The position numbers and the translations under genes were made by a program. A DNA stretch of 39,703 nucleotides from Gordonia lacunae (GTDB taxonomy: Bacteria; Actinomycetota; Actinomycetes; Mycobacteriales; Mycobacteriaceae): NCBI RefSeq assembly GCF_002149015.1, contig NZ_NGFO01000040.1, positions 1-39,703 of the forward strand. The letters are read 5' to 3'. How positions within the stretch are numbered: position 1 is the first letter of the stretch; each line of letters opens with the position of its first letter. The notes under the pieces were generated by a model. The model saw nothing but the letters and a program-made list of their open reading frames with translations. It made no database searches and was not told where the DNA came from. Positions 8,332-16,598 of this stretch are shown one piece after another.

Positions 8332-8982
8332 TCAGTCGACCGGCGACGGGTTCACGAGCGCCCGCACCGACTCGGGCGGCGTCTCCCCGCTGTAGGTGAG
8401 CGGGGCGTCGTACGTCGTTCGTACGGGCACCACCCCGGTCCAGTCCGTCGACTCCCCGCCCGGCCCACCGGTCCGCGCCTTGGCGATCCACCGACCGTCG
8501 ACGATCGGCAGCCGGAGGGCGACGGTCGCCGCCAACTCCTTGCGGGTCGTCGGCCGGACTTCGGCGACCCGTCCCGGGATGAGCTTGTCCGACAGCATCT
8601 CGAGAGCCGACTCGGCATCGTCCGCGACGTCGAGGACTCCGCGTACGACGGCCGACCGGTAGTTCGCGGAATGGTCGAAGAGGGTGTCGGCGATGACGAG
8701 ACCGTCCAGGACGAACACCGTGAAGGTCACCGGGGCACCGGCGGCCACATGGCGCAGTGCGCCCGCCCCGGTGGACCCGTGCAGCAGGATCGAGTCGCCG
8801 TCCCGCGCGAAGAGCATCGGTACCGACCACGGCAGGCCGTCGACGACGGTGGCGAGGGTCCCGACCTTCGCCTCGTCGAGCAGTGCATCGAGCAACGCAC
8901 GGTCGCCAGCCCGCTCAGGCTTGCGCGTCAGGGACGCGAGCGGCGAAGTCGCGTCAGTCGGGGTACCGCCGTTCGAAGTCAT
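8332..8982 (-). CDS. Pyridoxamine 5'-phosphate oxidase-like FMN-binding protein
   Basis: This 216-residue protein has the flavin split-barrel pattern. LLDEAKVGTLATVVDGLPWS is followed by VPMLFARDGDSILLHGSTGA, then an Ala/Leu-Arg-His helix and strands VTFTVFVLDGLVIAD and YRSAVVRGVLDV. Related actinobacterial proteins bind FMN, F420 or heme, and the cofactor cannot be read here. The C-terminal third (KARTGGPGGESTDWTGVVPV) fits the PNPOx-like family that ends with a Trp-Thr-Gly-Val-Val motif. I chose MTSNGG at 8982. The longer frame to 9135 runs through the dispersed repeat and is not protein-like. The gene is divergent from the DinB gene. Confidence 0.83.
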   Translation of the reverse strand: MTSNGGTPTDATSPLASLTRKPERAGDRALLDALLDEAKVGTLATVVDGLPWSVPMLFARDGDSILLHGSTGAGALRHVAAGAPVTFTVFVLDGLVIADTLFDHSANYRSAVVRGVLDVADDAESALEMLSDKLIPGRVAEVRPTTRKELAATVALRLPIVDGRWIAKARTGGPGGESTDWTGVVPVRTTYDAPLTYSGETPPESVRALVNPSPVD

Positions 8983-9049
8983 GCGGACATGGTCGCCCGC
9001 GTCGGCTCCCGGCTCAACAGATTTGCTCGCCGCTGGCCCGGCTACGTCC

Positions 9050-9097
9050 GCTCCCTGAGGAGCGTCCGGAGCGTCCGGAGCCTGCGGAGGGCGCGTC
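9050..9097. repeat. Inverted single copy of the GC-rich dispersed repeat
   Basis: Read on the minus strand, this block matches the unit at 5464-5502 (GACGCGCCCTCCGCAAGCTC and onward). It differs by one T/C change and a 9-bp internal duplication of GTCCGGAGC. It lies upstream of the split-barrel gene. Confidence 0.75.
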
Positions 9098-9152
9098 GCG
9101 AGGAAGCAGGGTGAGGCGCTCGCAAGCTCGCTCATCGGCGACCAGTCACAAC

Positions 9153-9171
9153 GAGGACCGAATCTGTCCTC
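9153..9171. promoter_or_regulatory. Inverted repeat upstream of the DinB gene
   Basis: GAGGAC and GTCCTC arms flank a 7-base centre, 45 bases before the DinB start. It is a possible operator or promoter element, inferred from symmetry alone. Confidence 0.3.
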
Positions 9172-9215
9172 TATCGCTCATAACGTGGTCCTCACACCAA
9201 CCGAGAGGACACATC

Positions 9216-9797
9216 ATGGGCACCTATACCACCGCGGAACTCAGCGTCGACGTCACCGGCGAGAAGCGCGATCTGCTCACCCTGCTGCAGGATCAGCGCA
9301 ACATGCTCAAGATCACCGCGCGCGGACTCTCCGACGCCGACGCACGGAAGCAGACAACGGTCAGCACCCTCACGATCGGCGCTCTGATCAAGCACCTCGC
9401 GCACGGCGAGGAGAACGCTGCCCGTGTCATCACCGAGCGGGACGAGAACGCCGAGTTCGACATGAGCCAGGCAATGACCGAGTACGTGATGGGCGACGAC
9501 GAGACCATCGCCGGATGGTTGGCCGAGTACGACCGTGCGGCACTCGGGCTCGATCGCGTGATCGCCGGTGCCGAGAGCCTCGACGAGCTGATCCCCCAGC
9601 CGACCGCGCCGTGGCAGCCCGAACGCGAGTGGTCGTCGATCCGGGTCATGATCATGCATCTCATCCGGGAAACCGCGCACCACTGCGGCCACGCCGACAT
9701 CATCCGTGAGGCGCTCGACGGCCAGACCACCATGGGCGCCATCTCCGAAGGCCAGGACTGGGCCGAGGGATGGGCCGACCAGGACTGGGCCCAGTGA
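9216..9797 (+). CDS. DinB/DUF664 family protein
   Basis: This 193-residue four-helix-bundle protein has the DinB-like metal-site pattern. The first His is in LIKHLAHGEENAARV, and the pair is in MHLIRETAHHCGHADIIREA. The region DLLTLLQDQRNMLKITARGL matches the DUF664 N-terminus. Family members include thiol-dependent (mycothiol or bacillithiol) transferases, but most are uncharacterised, so a mycothiol-linked role is only a possibility. GAGAGGA stands six bases before the ATG at 9216. It is divergent from the FMN split-barrel protein. Upstream in-frame sequence to 8757 is not protein-like. Confidence 0.88.
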   Translation: MGTYTTAELSVDVTGEKRDLLTLLQDQRNMLKITARGLSDADARKQTTVSTLTIGALIKHLAHGEENAARVITERDENAEFDMSQAMTEYVMGDDETIAGWLAEYDRAALGLDRVIAGAESLDELIPQPTAPWQPEREWSSIRVMIMHLIRETAHHCGHADIIREALDGQTTMGAISEGQDWAEGWADQDWAQ

Positions 9798-9936
9798 CAC
9801 CCTCGGCGGCCTGACCGACAACGCGCGCTTCACGATCAGTCTCGTCCTTGACCAATCCGCGGATCGCCCGGCACCGAAGACGTTGTGAGGCTGCCGGTCA
9901 GGCGCAGTCGACACCGCATCACAGATTGGATCAACG

Positions 9937-10605
9937 ATGATCAAGCGAGTTCCCCGCGTAGCAGGAGCGTTGACCGGACTGGTCCTCGCCGTCGGCGTGA
10001 TGGCCGGCTGTTCCAGCGACGACTCTGACACCTCGAGCGAAACCACCGGCGCGGCTAACGAATCCAGCAGCGCAATGATGAGCGAGAGCGCGATGGCCGA
10101 TCCCGCCGCCAACCTCGTCGGACCCGGTTGTGCCGCATACGCCGAGGCCAACCCCTCGGGTCCGGCATCGGTCAACGGCATGTCGAGCGTTCCGGTCGCC
10201 ACCGCGGCGGCCACCAACCCCGAGCTCACCACGCTGACACAAGCACTTTCGGGTCAGCTGAATCCCGAGGTGAACCTCGTGAAGACGCTCAACGAGGGCG
10301 AGTTCACCGTGTTCGCGCCGACCGATGACGCGTTCGCGAAGCTGCCCCCGGAGACCGTCGAGCAGCTCAAGACCGATGCCCCGCTGCTGAACAAAATCCT
10401 GACCTACCACGTCGTCGAGGGCCAGGCCGCCCCGGACAAGATCGTCGGCGAGCACACCACGCTCGAAGGCCAGAAGGTCACCGTGACCGGTTCGGGCGAC
10501 AACCTGAAGGTCAACGAGTCCGGCGTCGTCTGCGGCGGCGTCACCACGTCGAACGCACAGGTGTACCTGATCGACACGGTGCTGATGCCCCCGGCCGGCG
10601 AGTGA
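9937..10605 (+). CDS. Fasciclin-domain lipoprotein (MPT83-like)
   Basis: The 222-residue product has a lipoprotein signal peptide (LTGLVLAVGVMAGC, Cys about residue 25). A Ser/Thr-rich linker and a fasciclin (FAS1) domain covering about residues 85-220 follow. FAS1 motifs are LVKTLNEGEFTVFAPTDDAF near the start and LTYHVVEGQAA before the last strands (VYLIDTVLMPP). Two domain cysteines, in GPGCAAY and GVVCGGV, probably form a disulfide as in MPT70/MPT83. It should sit on the outer face of the cell membrane, and adhesion is the usual role of the fold. It stands alone and ends in a strong hairpin shared with the converging gene. Confidence 0.93.
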   Translation: MIKRVPRVAGALTGLVLAVGVMAGCSSDDSDTSSETTGAANESSSAMMSESAMADPAANLVGPGCAAYAEANPSGPASVNGMSSVPVATAAATNPELTTLTQALSGQLNPEVNLVKTLNEGEFTVFAPTDDAFAKLPPETVEQLKTDAPLLNKILTYHVVEGQAAPDKIVGEHTTLEGQKVTVTGSGDNLKVNESGVVCGGVTTSNAQVYLIDTVLMPPAGE

Positions 10606-10636
10606 TCTCTCCGTAACCATTGCGCGACAGCACTTT

Positions 10637-10677
10637 CCACGATCCTCACCGACAGGACCCGTCGGTGAGGATCGTGG
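10637..10677. terminator. Bidirectional hairpin terminator
   Basis: A 17-bp perfect stem (CCACGATCCTCACCGAC with its complement) encloses the 7-base loop AGGACCC. It lies between the converging fasciclin gene and the molybdopterin oxidoreductase gene. Confidence 0.85.
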
Positions 10678-10686
10678 CGTTCGCGG

Positions 10687-12927
10687 TCAGAGCCGGGCCG
10701 GCTCCACCGTGTCGCCGGTCCGCGCGCGACTGTCGGACATCGCCGACACCTGGATCGGGACCCCGGTCATGTTGGCCATCCCGGCGAGTCGCTCGAGATC
10801 GGCCGGATCGGACGAGATGAGCGCATTGACGTTCACGCCGCCGGCACCCAGATCATTCTCCGCAGCCGCATTCGCCTGCGTCCATCCACCGGATCCGTTG
10901 TGTCCCCAGCCGTGCGGGATCGCGACGACGCCGGGCTTGATGTCCTCGGTGATGGTGACGGGCAACGAGATCCGGCCGTGCCGGGATGCCACCGTCGCCA
11001 GGTCGCCCTCGGCCAGCCCGCGCACCGTCGCATCGTCGGGGTGCATCCGGGCCGCGTGGGACCGTCCACCGCGAAGCAACATCGGCGCGTTGTGCTGCCA
11101 GCTGTTCTCCGAACGGATCTCGCGCATCCCGATGAGCCGCAACGGATAACCCGTGTCGGTGTCGACGCTCAGTCGCTCGATCTCGGACATCAGCTCCGGC
11201 GCAGCCAACCGGATCCGGCCGTCGAGGTACGTGACATTCTTCGCGAGCTGCCCGGGCGCGAGGTCGTCGGCGACCACGACCCCGTGCGGATGGTCCTCGA
11301 CCAGGCGCCGGTAGGTCAATCCGCCGCGTCGAAGACCGAATCGGTCTCCGCCCAAGCCCATCCGGATCGCCAGATCAGAGATTCCCCGCGGGGTGACCGG
11401 ACGTCCGAGGCGTTGCGCCAACCTGTTTCCGGCGTGCAGCGAACGGATCAACAGCTTCTCCGGCGCCAAGAACCCGATGAGTTCGTTGATGACCGTCCAC
11501 TCCTCGCGAGCGTCACCCTGCGGCGGGATCACCGCCTCGGTGGCTTGCTTGAACGGGGTGGTGAACAGCGCCTGGAACGGGAGCAGGAAGTCCTCGCGCT
11601 CGTACATCGTCGTGGCAGGCAGGATGTAATCGGCCCGGGCGTTGGTCTCGTTGCGGTAGATGTCCAGCGACACCATGAGGTCGAGTTCATCCAGCGCCGA
11701 ACGTAATTCGTCACCGTTCGGCACCGACAGCACCGGGTTGCCCGCGCTGACGAACAGGGCGCGCAGCTGCCCGCGGCCGGGCGTGGTGATCTCCTTGGCC
11801 ATCAATGACGCCGGCGCCGTCCCGAGGACCTGCGGCAGATTGCCGACCCGACTCCGGCGTCCGGCCCACCGGAAACTCGACACCCGTTGCAGCGCGGTCA
11901 CACCCAGCCGCTGCCCGGGAATCCCCAGATCGCCGAACATCGATCCGCCCGGCACATCCAGGTTCCCCGCGACGAGGTTGACCATGTCCAGGAGCGCCGT
12001 CGTCAGCGTGCCGGTGCGACCCAGCGACGTCCCCACCCGGCCGTACACCGCAGCCCGCTCCGTACGGGCGAGCGAGCGGGCGACCTCGCGGACCCGCTCC
12101 GGGTCGATGTCGGTGCGGTCCGCGGTCGTCTCCGGTGCATAGGCCGCGACGAGTGTCTCGAGCTCCTTCACACCGCGCGCCTGCCGCCGGAGCCGGTCGC
12201 GGTCGGCGAGGTCCTCGTCGAACAGCACATGCAACAGGGACAGCAGGAACAGCGCGTCGGTGTCGGGCGTGATCGGAAGCCAGTCGAATTCGCGGGCGGT
12301 CTCGGTGTGGCGAGGATCGACGACGACGACGGACCCACCGCGCGCGGTGATGGCGTTCAGCCCCTCGCGAATCCGCGGTGAACTCATCACGCTGCCGTGC
12401 GACACAACCGGATTCGCACCGATGATCACCAGGTAATCGACACGGTTGATGTCGGGAATCGGTGCGGTCAACGGGTTCCCGTACAGGAAGTGACTCGCGA
12501 CGAACCGGTTGTTCACATCCTGCGATCCCGCGGAGTACACGTGCGGCGTCCCGAGCAGGTTCATGAAGATCGCGGTCCACAGCACGTGCCCGGTCGAGAA
12601 CGTCGCCGGGTTGCCGAAGTACCAGCCGATCGAGTCGCTGCCGGAGGCCCGGTGGACCTCGACGAGTCTGCGTCCGATCTCGTCCAGCGCGGTGTCCCAG
12701 GAGACCTGTTCGAACTCGCCGTCGGGGCGCCGCCGGAGCGGGTGCCGGAGACGATCGGGGTCGTTGACGATCTCGGTGAACGCGATGCCCTTCGGGCATG
12801 CGAAACCCCGCGACAGCGGATGCTCCTTGTCGGGTCGCAGCGAGATCAGCCGGTCGTCGTCGACGGTGGCGATCATCCCGCACAGCGGCTCACAGATCCG
12901 GCAATAGGTGTGCTTCTCCATCGGCAT
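10687..12927 (-). CDS. Molybdopterin-dependent oxidoreductase
   Basis: This is a 746-residue member of the DMSO-reductase superfamily. The N-terminus binds a [4Fe-4S] cluster through TYCRICEPLCGM and a fourth Cys in RGFACPKG. Central segments for molybdopterin guanine dinucleotide include YLVIIGANPVVSHGS, SVVVVDPRHTETA and LRALFVSAGNPVLSVPNGDE. The C-terminal cofactor domain has MHPDDATVRGLAEGDLATVA and AIPHGWGHNG. There is no twin-Arg signal, so it is probably cytoplasmic. The expected metal-ligand position follows the GSQDVNN segment, but I cannot name the substrate. I chose the ATG at 12927 because GAGGGG lies eight bases upstream. It is divergent from an FAD monooxygenase across a CRP-type site. 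Confidence 0.9.
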   Translation of the reverse strand: MPMEKHTYCRICEPLCGMIATVDDDRLISLRPDKEHPLSRGFACPKGIAFTEIVNDPDRLRHPLRRRPDGEFEQVSWDTALDEIGRRLVEVHRASGSDSIGWYFGNPATFSTGHVLWTAIFMNLLGTPHVYSAGSQDVNNRFVASHFLYGNPLTAPIPDINRVDYLVIIGANPVVSHGSVMSSPRIREGLNAITARGGSVVVVDPRHTETAREFDWLPITPDTDALFLLSLLHVLFDEDLADRDRLRRQARGVKELETLVAAYAPETTADRTDIDPERVREVARSLARTERAAVYGRVGTSLGRTGTLTTALLDMVNLVAGNLDVPGGSMFGDLGIPGQRLGVTALQRVSSFRWAGRRSRVGNLPQVLGTAPASLMAKEITTPGRGQLRALFVSAGNPVLSVPNGDELRSALDELDLMVSLDIYRNETNARADYILPATTMYEREDFLLPFQALFTTPFKQATEAVIPPQGDAREEWTVINELIGFLAPEKLLIRSLHAGNRLAQRLGRPVTPRGISDLAIRMGLGGDRFGLRRGGLTYRRLVEDHPHGVVVADDLAPGQLAKNVTYLDGRIRLAAPELMSEIERLSVDTDTGYPLRLIGMREIRSENSWQHNAPMLLRGGRSHAARMHPDDATVRGLAEGDLATVASRHGRISLPVTITEDIKPGVVAIPHGWGHNGSGGWTQANAAAENDLGAGGVNVNALISSDPADLERLAGMANMTGVPIQVSAMSDSRARTGDTVEPARL

Positions 12928-12987
12928 CGTTGCGTCCCCTCGACCTCGCGCGATGACGGTCCGCAGACGGGCCGGCCTGCGGTTCGA

Positions 12988-13003
12988 TGTGATTCCGTTC
13001 ACA
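12988..13003. promoter_or_regulatory. CRP/GlxR-type binding site
   Basis: TGTGA-TTCCGT-TCACA matches the classical CRP consensus TGTGA-N6-TCACA exactly, and the symmetry extends one base on each side (GATGTGA/TCACATC within 12986-13005). Its centre is 67-68 bases from both divergent start codons, so it may control both. Actinobacterial CRP homologues (GlxR, Rv3676) use this consensus. Confidence 0.72.
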
Positions 13004-13062
13004 TCTGACGACAAGTGTTGCATGATGACAGCACCTGAGGCATCCCCAGCGAGGAGGTCCCC

Positions 13063-14541
13063 GTGACCGACAGCGACACCGACGCCACGCAGTCAGCCGT
13101 GCGCGACGTGATCATCATCGGCGCCGGTCTGTCCGGCATCGACTGCGCCTATCGACTGAAAGAGCAGAATCCCGACGCCGACTATCTGATCCTCGAACGC
13201 CGCGAACGCATGGGCGGGACCTGGGATCTGTTCCGGTACCCCGGCGTGCGCTCCGACAGCGACATCTACTCGCTGAGCTACCCGTTCGAGCCATGGCGCA
13301 AGCCGCGCGCGTTGGCCCACGGCGACGACATCCGGGAGTACATCGAGGACACCGCCCACAAATTCGCCATCGCCGAACACATCCGGTTCGGTCAGCACGT
13401 CGTGACCGCCGACTGGGATTCGGCGACCGACACCTGGTCGCTCGGGGTCGAGGTCGGCGAGGAGCGACGCCGCGAGACCCACCGCGCCAGGTTCGTCATC
13501 TTCGCGACCGGCTACTACGACTACGACAATCCGTACACGCCACGGTTCGCCGGCGCCGACGACTTCACCGGTCAGATCGTGCACCCGCAGCACTGGCCCG
13601 CCGATCTCGACTACCGGGACAAACGAATCGTGGTGATCGGGAGCGGCGCGACCGCGGTGAGTCTCATCCCGAGCCTGGCCGAGAAGGCCGAACACGTCAC
13701 GATGCTGCAGCGCTCGCCGTCGTACATCTTCTCGTCCAAGCAGAAGCAGTACCTCGCCCCGCTGGTGCAGAAGCTGCTGCCGCCGCAGGCCGCGCACAAG
13801 GTGATCCGTACCCGATACGCGGCCCAGACCGCCGCCATCGTGCACCTCACGCATCGGTTCCCGAAGCTCGGACGCAAGTTGATCCGGAGCAACGTCGTGG
13901 CGAACCTGCCCGAGGACTACCCGGTCGACCTCCACTTCAATCCCACCTACAACCCGTGGGACCAACGGATGTGCATGGTCCCCGACGCCGACCTGTTCGC
14001 CGACATCACCGAGGGCACCGTCGAGATGGTCACCGACCACATCGATCGGTTCGACGCCTCCGGGGTGACCCTCACCTCGGGTCGTCACCTCGACGCCGAC
14101 ATCATCGTCACCGCGACCGGACTGCAACTGCTCGGCTTCGGGGGGACCCGGCTCCGCGTCGACGGCGCGGAGGTGAAACCGCACGACCGATTCGTCTTCA
14201 AGAGCTACCTCATCGAGGACGTACCGAACCTCGCCTGGTCGGTCGGCTACACGAACGCGTCGTGGACCCTGCGCGCGGACATGACCGCTCGCGCCGTCGC
14301 CGACCTGGTCAAGTACATGCGCACCAACGGCTACACCCACGCCTACCCTCACCTCGGTTCGGAGGTCATGGGTTCGCGGCCGCTGTGGGACCTCAAGGCG
14401 GGTTACGTCGAACGGTCCCCGGAGGCGCTGCCGAAGTCCGGCACGCGGGGTCACTGGCAGGTGCGGCACAACTACTACCGCGACGCCATCGACCATCGGA
14501 TCAACAAGGTCGAGGACTCGATGGTGTTCGGGCGGGTCTGA
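13063..14541 (+). CDS. FAD-dependent monooxygenase, EthA/Baeyer-Villiger type
   Basis: This 492-residue class B flavoprotein monooxygenase has an FAD Rossmann motif (DVIIIGAGLSGIDCAYRL) and an NADPH Rossmann motif (RIVVIGSGATAVSLIPSLA). The Baeyer-Villiger fingerprint appears as DDFTGQIVHPQHWP, the FxGxxxHxxxWP pattern. The ATGL-like segment is TATGLQLL. Length and pattern match mycobacterial EthA and MymA, which insert oxygen next to ketones or oxidise thioamides. GTG at 13063 follows a strong GAGGAGGT ribosome site. It is divergent from a molybdopterin oxidoreductase with a CRP-type site between. The natural substrate is unknown. Confidence 0.92.
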   Translation: MTDSDTDATQSAVRDVIIIGAGLSGIDCAYRLKEQNPDADYLILERRERMGGTWDLFRYPGVRSDSDIYSLSYPFEPWRKPRALAHGDDIREYIEDTAHKFAIAEHIRFGQHVVTADWDSATDTWSLGVEVGEERRRETHRARFVIFATGYYDYDNPYTPRFAGADDFTGQIVHPQHWPADLDYRDKRIVVIGSGATAVSLIPSLAEKAEHVTMLQRSPSYIFSSKQKQYLAPLVQKLLPPQAAHKVIRTRYAAQTAAIVHLTHRFPKLGRKLIRSNVVANLPEDYPVDLHFNPTYNPWDQRMCMVPDADLFADITEGTVEMVTDHIDRFDASGVTLTSGRHLDADIIVTATGLQLLGFGGTRLRVDGAEVKPHDRFVFKSYLIEDVPNLAWSVGYTNASWTLRADMTARAVADLVKYMRTNGYTHAYPHLGSEVMGSRPLWDLKAGYVERSPEALPKSGTRGHWQVRHNYYRDAIDHRINKVEDSMVFGRV

Positions 14542-14784
14542 CTTCCGCTCACCCGGGCCGGAGTAGGTGTCGGCCTCCCGGCGCGCGGCGTTACGCCGGT
14601 GTGGTCCAAACGGTCGAGATTTCGCCTCAGCACCGTAAATATGCTGGTCAAGCCTTGCTCGACGCTCTCCGCCGCGCCGATACTGGGCTCGGCGAGCGAG
14701 CCGTCTCGCTGAATCCGCCCCGCCTCCGCGGAGCGCCACTCCCCGCATGTGACCCAGTGGGAGTGGACCAGTAGGAGCTGCGAG

Positions 14785-16536
14785 ATGACCTATCCGCCCG
14801 GTCCCCCGTCCCACCCGTCGAGCCCCTACGGCCCGGTGCCGCCGCAGTCCGACAGCCGGCGCGCACTCAGCATCGTGCTCGGCGCGATCGTCGTCGTCCT
14901 CGCGCTGATCCTCGCCGCGGGCATCGTCTTCGTGGTCAAGGCGCGCGACGGGGACATCTACGTCCCCGGGCTCACCTTGACCGCCGCGAACGACCCGGGG
15001 ATCGATCCGTTCACCGATCCGGTCCTGGTGGCCGGGGCGGGCAGCCTGCCGGCGAACGTTGCCCTCACCGGCACGGCGGGGGCCGCCGATCTCGGCGGCC
15101 GCGCGGTGAACGGCACCGACGCCGGGTTGTACGGCTCCGGCGACGCGGCGGCCTGCGACACCGCCGCGCTCAGCGACCGGCTGCTCGCCGATCCGCCGGC
15201 GGCCCGCGCCTGGGCCGGCGTCTATGGCATCAGCACCGTCGACATCCCGCACTATCTGAACACGCTCACCCCGGTGGTGCTGACGACCGACACCTGGGTC
15301 ACCAATCACTCGTACACCTCCGGCCGGGCCGTCCCGTTCCAGTCGGTGCTGCAACGCGGCACCGCGGTCTACGTCGACTCCGCCGGCGTCCCACGCGCGA
15401 TGTGCTCCTGTGGGAATCCGCTGGCCCCACCGGCCGCCGCCCCGCTCGGAGGGTATCGACTCGAGGGGCAGACCTGGGAGGGCTACAAGAGCCGGTCGGT
15501 CGCCCGCATCGCGTACAACAATCAGCACGTCACCGCGGTCGGCAAGTCGACGACCATCGTTCCCGCGCCGCCGGTGCCGGATGCCGGCACGCCCGCCGGT
15601 GACGTTCTCCGGCTTCTGAATTTCCGCAGCGGACAGATCTTCTCGCAACCGGCGGGCGGGTTGCTCGATCTGAGCGGATTCCCCCCGCCGTCCGGCCCTC
15701 TGCCCACCCCGGCCGCGTTGAACACCCCGTTCGAGGCGGCCACCGACGACGACGCCGAGCGCAACGGCCTCCTCGCAGCGGGGAATCCCGTAGCCGCGCC
15801 CGCACTGGAGAAGCGCGCCGAGGAGCACGACGGCCTCCCGGAAGGAGCGCCGTCGACGGACTCGGCCGGACCGGACTCGGCAGGACCGGACTCGGCCGGC
15901 CCCGACGCCCCGGGTCCGGGCTCGGACGCCCCGGCACCGGACGAACCGGTGCCGGCTTCCGACGTACCCGTTCCGGAGGAGCCCGGTTACGAGGCCCCGG
16001 GTTCCGAGGTCCCCGGCCCCGCCACGGAACCCGGTGTGCCCGACGCGCCGGGGCCCGACCAGCCGGCCGAAGTGCCGACGACGCCGACCTCGTTCAGCGG
16101 CTCGGGAGAGGTCGTCGGCAGTTTCAGCTTCGTCGACGCCGGGTTGTCGGTGGGCTGTACGGTTCCCGGCGCACCGGCACTCGGTACGGTCACGCTCTCG
16201 TGCACCGACGGCGTCACCCGGTCGGTGGTCGGTTCCGCGCTGCAGCGTCCCTCGGTGTCGGGCTCCACCACCGGCACCGGCGTGTGGACCCTGACGCTGA
16301 CAACGGTCGGCGCGTCGCGAACGGTCACCATCCGATCGGCGAACTGGGTCGGCGTGCCGCCGGCGGCCCCGGCTTCCGAACCGCCGGCGTACGAGGCACC
16401 GGCGCCCGACGTCTCCACGGACGCCGCGCCTCCGGCGGACCGGGCCCCCGACGACACGACCACGACGACGACCACGGGAAACCCCCCTCCGCCCGAAGCC
16501 CCCGCCGAACCGGAGGCACCGGCGGGGACACCGTGA
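14785..16536 (+). CDS. DUF6777 membrane-anchored protein with Pro-rich linker
   Basis: This is a 583-residue envelope protein. A short Pro/Gly-rich cytoplasmic start is followed by one membrane helix (SIVLGAIVVVLALILAAGIV, about residues 30-50). An extracytoplasmic DUF6777 domain follows (PHYLNTLTPVVLTTDTWVTN, then AVPFQSVLQRGTAVYVD and MCSCGNPLAPP). After that comes a long Pro/Ala/Asp linker with a triplicated 15-bp repeat (15859-15903). A small beta-rich C-terminal domain has two Cys (VGCTVPG, LSCTDG), and the tail is rich in Pro, Glu and Thr. GGAG precedes the ATG at 14785. The function of the domain is unknown. The layout suggests a protein that spans the thick cell wall. Confidence 0.88.
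   Translation: MTYPPGPPSHPSSPYGPVPPQSDSRRALSIVLGAIVVVLALILAAGIVFVVKARDGDIYVPGLTLTAANDPGIDPFTDPVLVAGAGSLPANVALTGTAGAADLGGRAVNGTDAGLYGSGDAAACDTAALSDRLLADPPAARAWAGVYGISTVDIPHYLNTLTPVVLTTDTWVTNHSYTSGRAVPFQSVLQRGTAVYVDSAGVPRAMCSCGNPLAPPAAAPLGGYRLEGQTWEGYKSRSVARIAYNNQHVTAVGKSTTIVPAPPVPDAGTPAGDVLRLLNFRSGQIFSQPAGGLLDLSGFPPPSGPLPTPAALNTPFEAATDDDAERNGLLAAGNPVAAPALEKRAEEHDGLPEGAPSTDSAGPDSAGPDSAGPDAPGPGSDAPAPDEPVPASDVPVPEEPGYEAPGSEVPGPATEPGVPDAPGPDQPAEVPTTPTSFSGSGEVVGSFSFVDAGLSVGCTVPGAPALGTVTLSCTDGVTRSVVGSALQRPSVSGSTTGTGVWTLTLTTVGASRTVTIRSANWVGVPPAAPASEPPAYEAPAPDVSTDAAPPADRAPDDTTTTTTTGNPPPPEAPAEPEAPAGTP
15859..15903 (+). repeat. Three 15-bp tandem repeats in the DUF6777 linker
   Basis: Three copies of GACTCGGCCGGACCG with small changes encode DSAGP repeats. 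They sit in the flexible Pro-rich linker and could vary in number between strains. Confidence 0.85.
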
Positions 16537-16576
16537 CCGCACCGCAGATGTGAGCTGTCCAACAGCAGGTGCTCTG

Positions 16577-16591
16577 GGACGTCCGTACCAT
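16577..16591 (+). promoter_or_regulatory. -10 element and GGACGTCC palindrome before the LGFP gene
   Basis: The palindrome GGACGTCC (16577-16584) is followed by TACCAT (16586-16591). Exactly seven bases then separate it from the ATG at 16599. This spacing predicts a leaderless transcript starting at or next to the ATG. Confidence 0.5.
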
Positions 16592-16598
16592 CGCGCGC

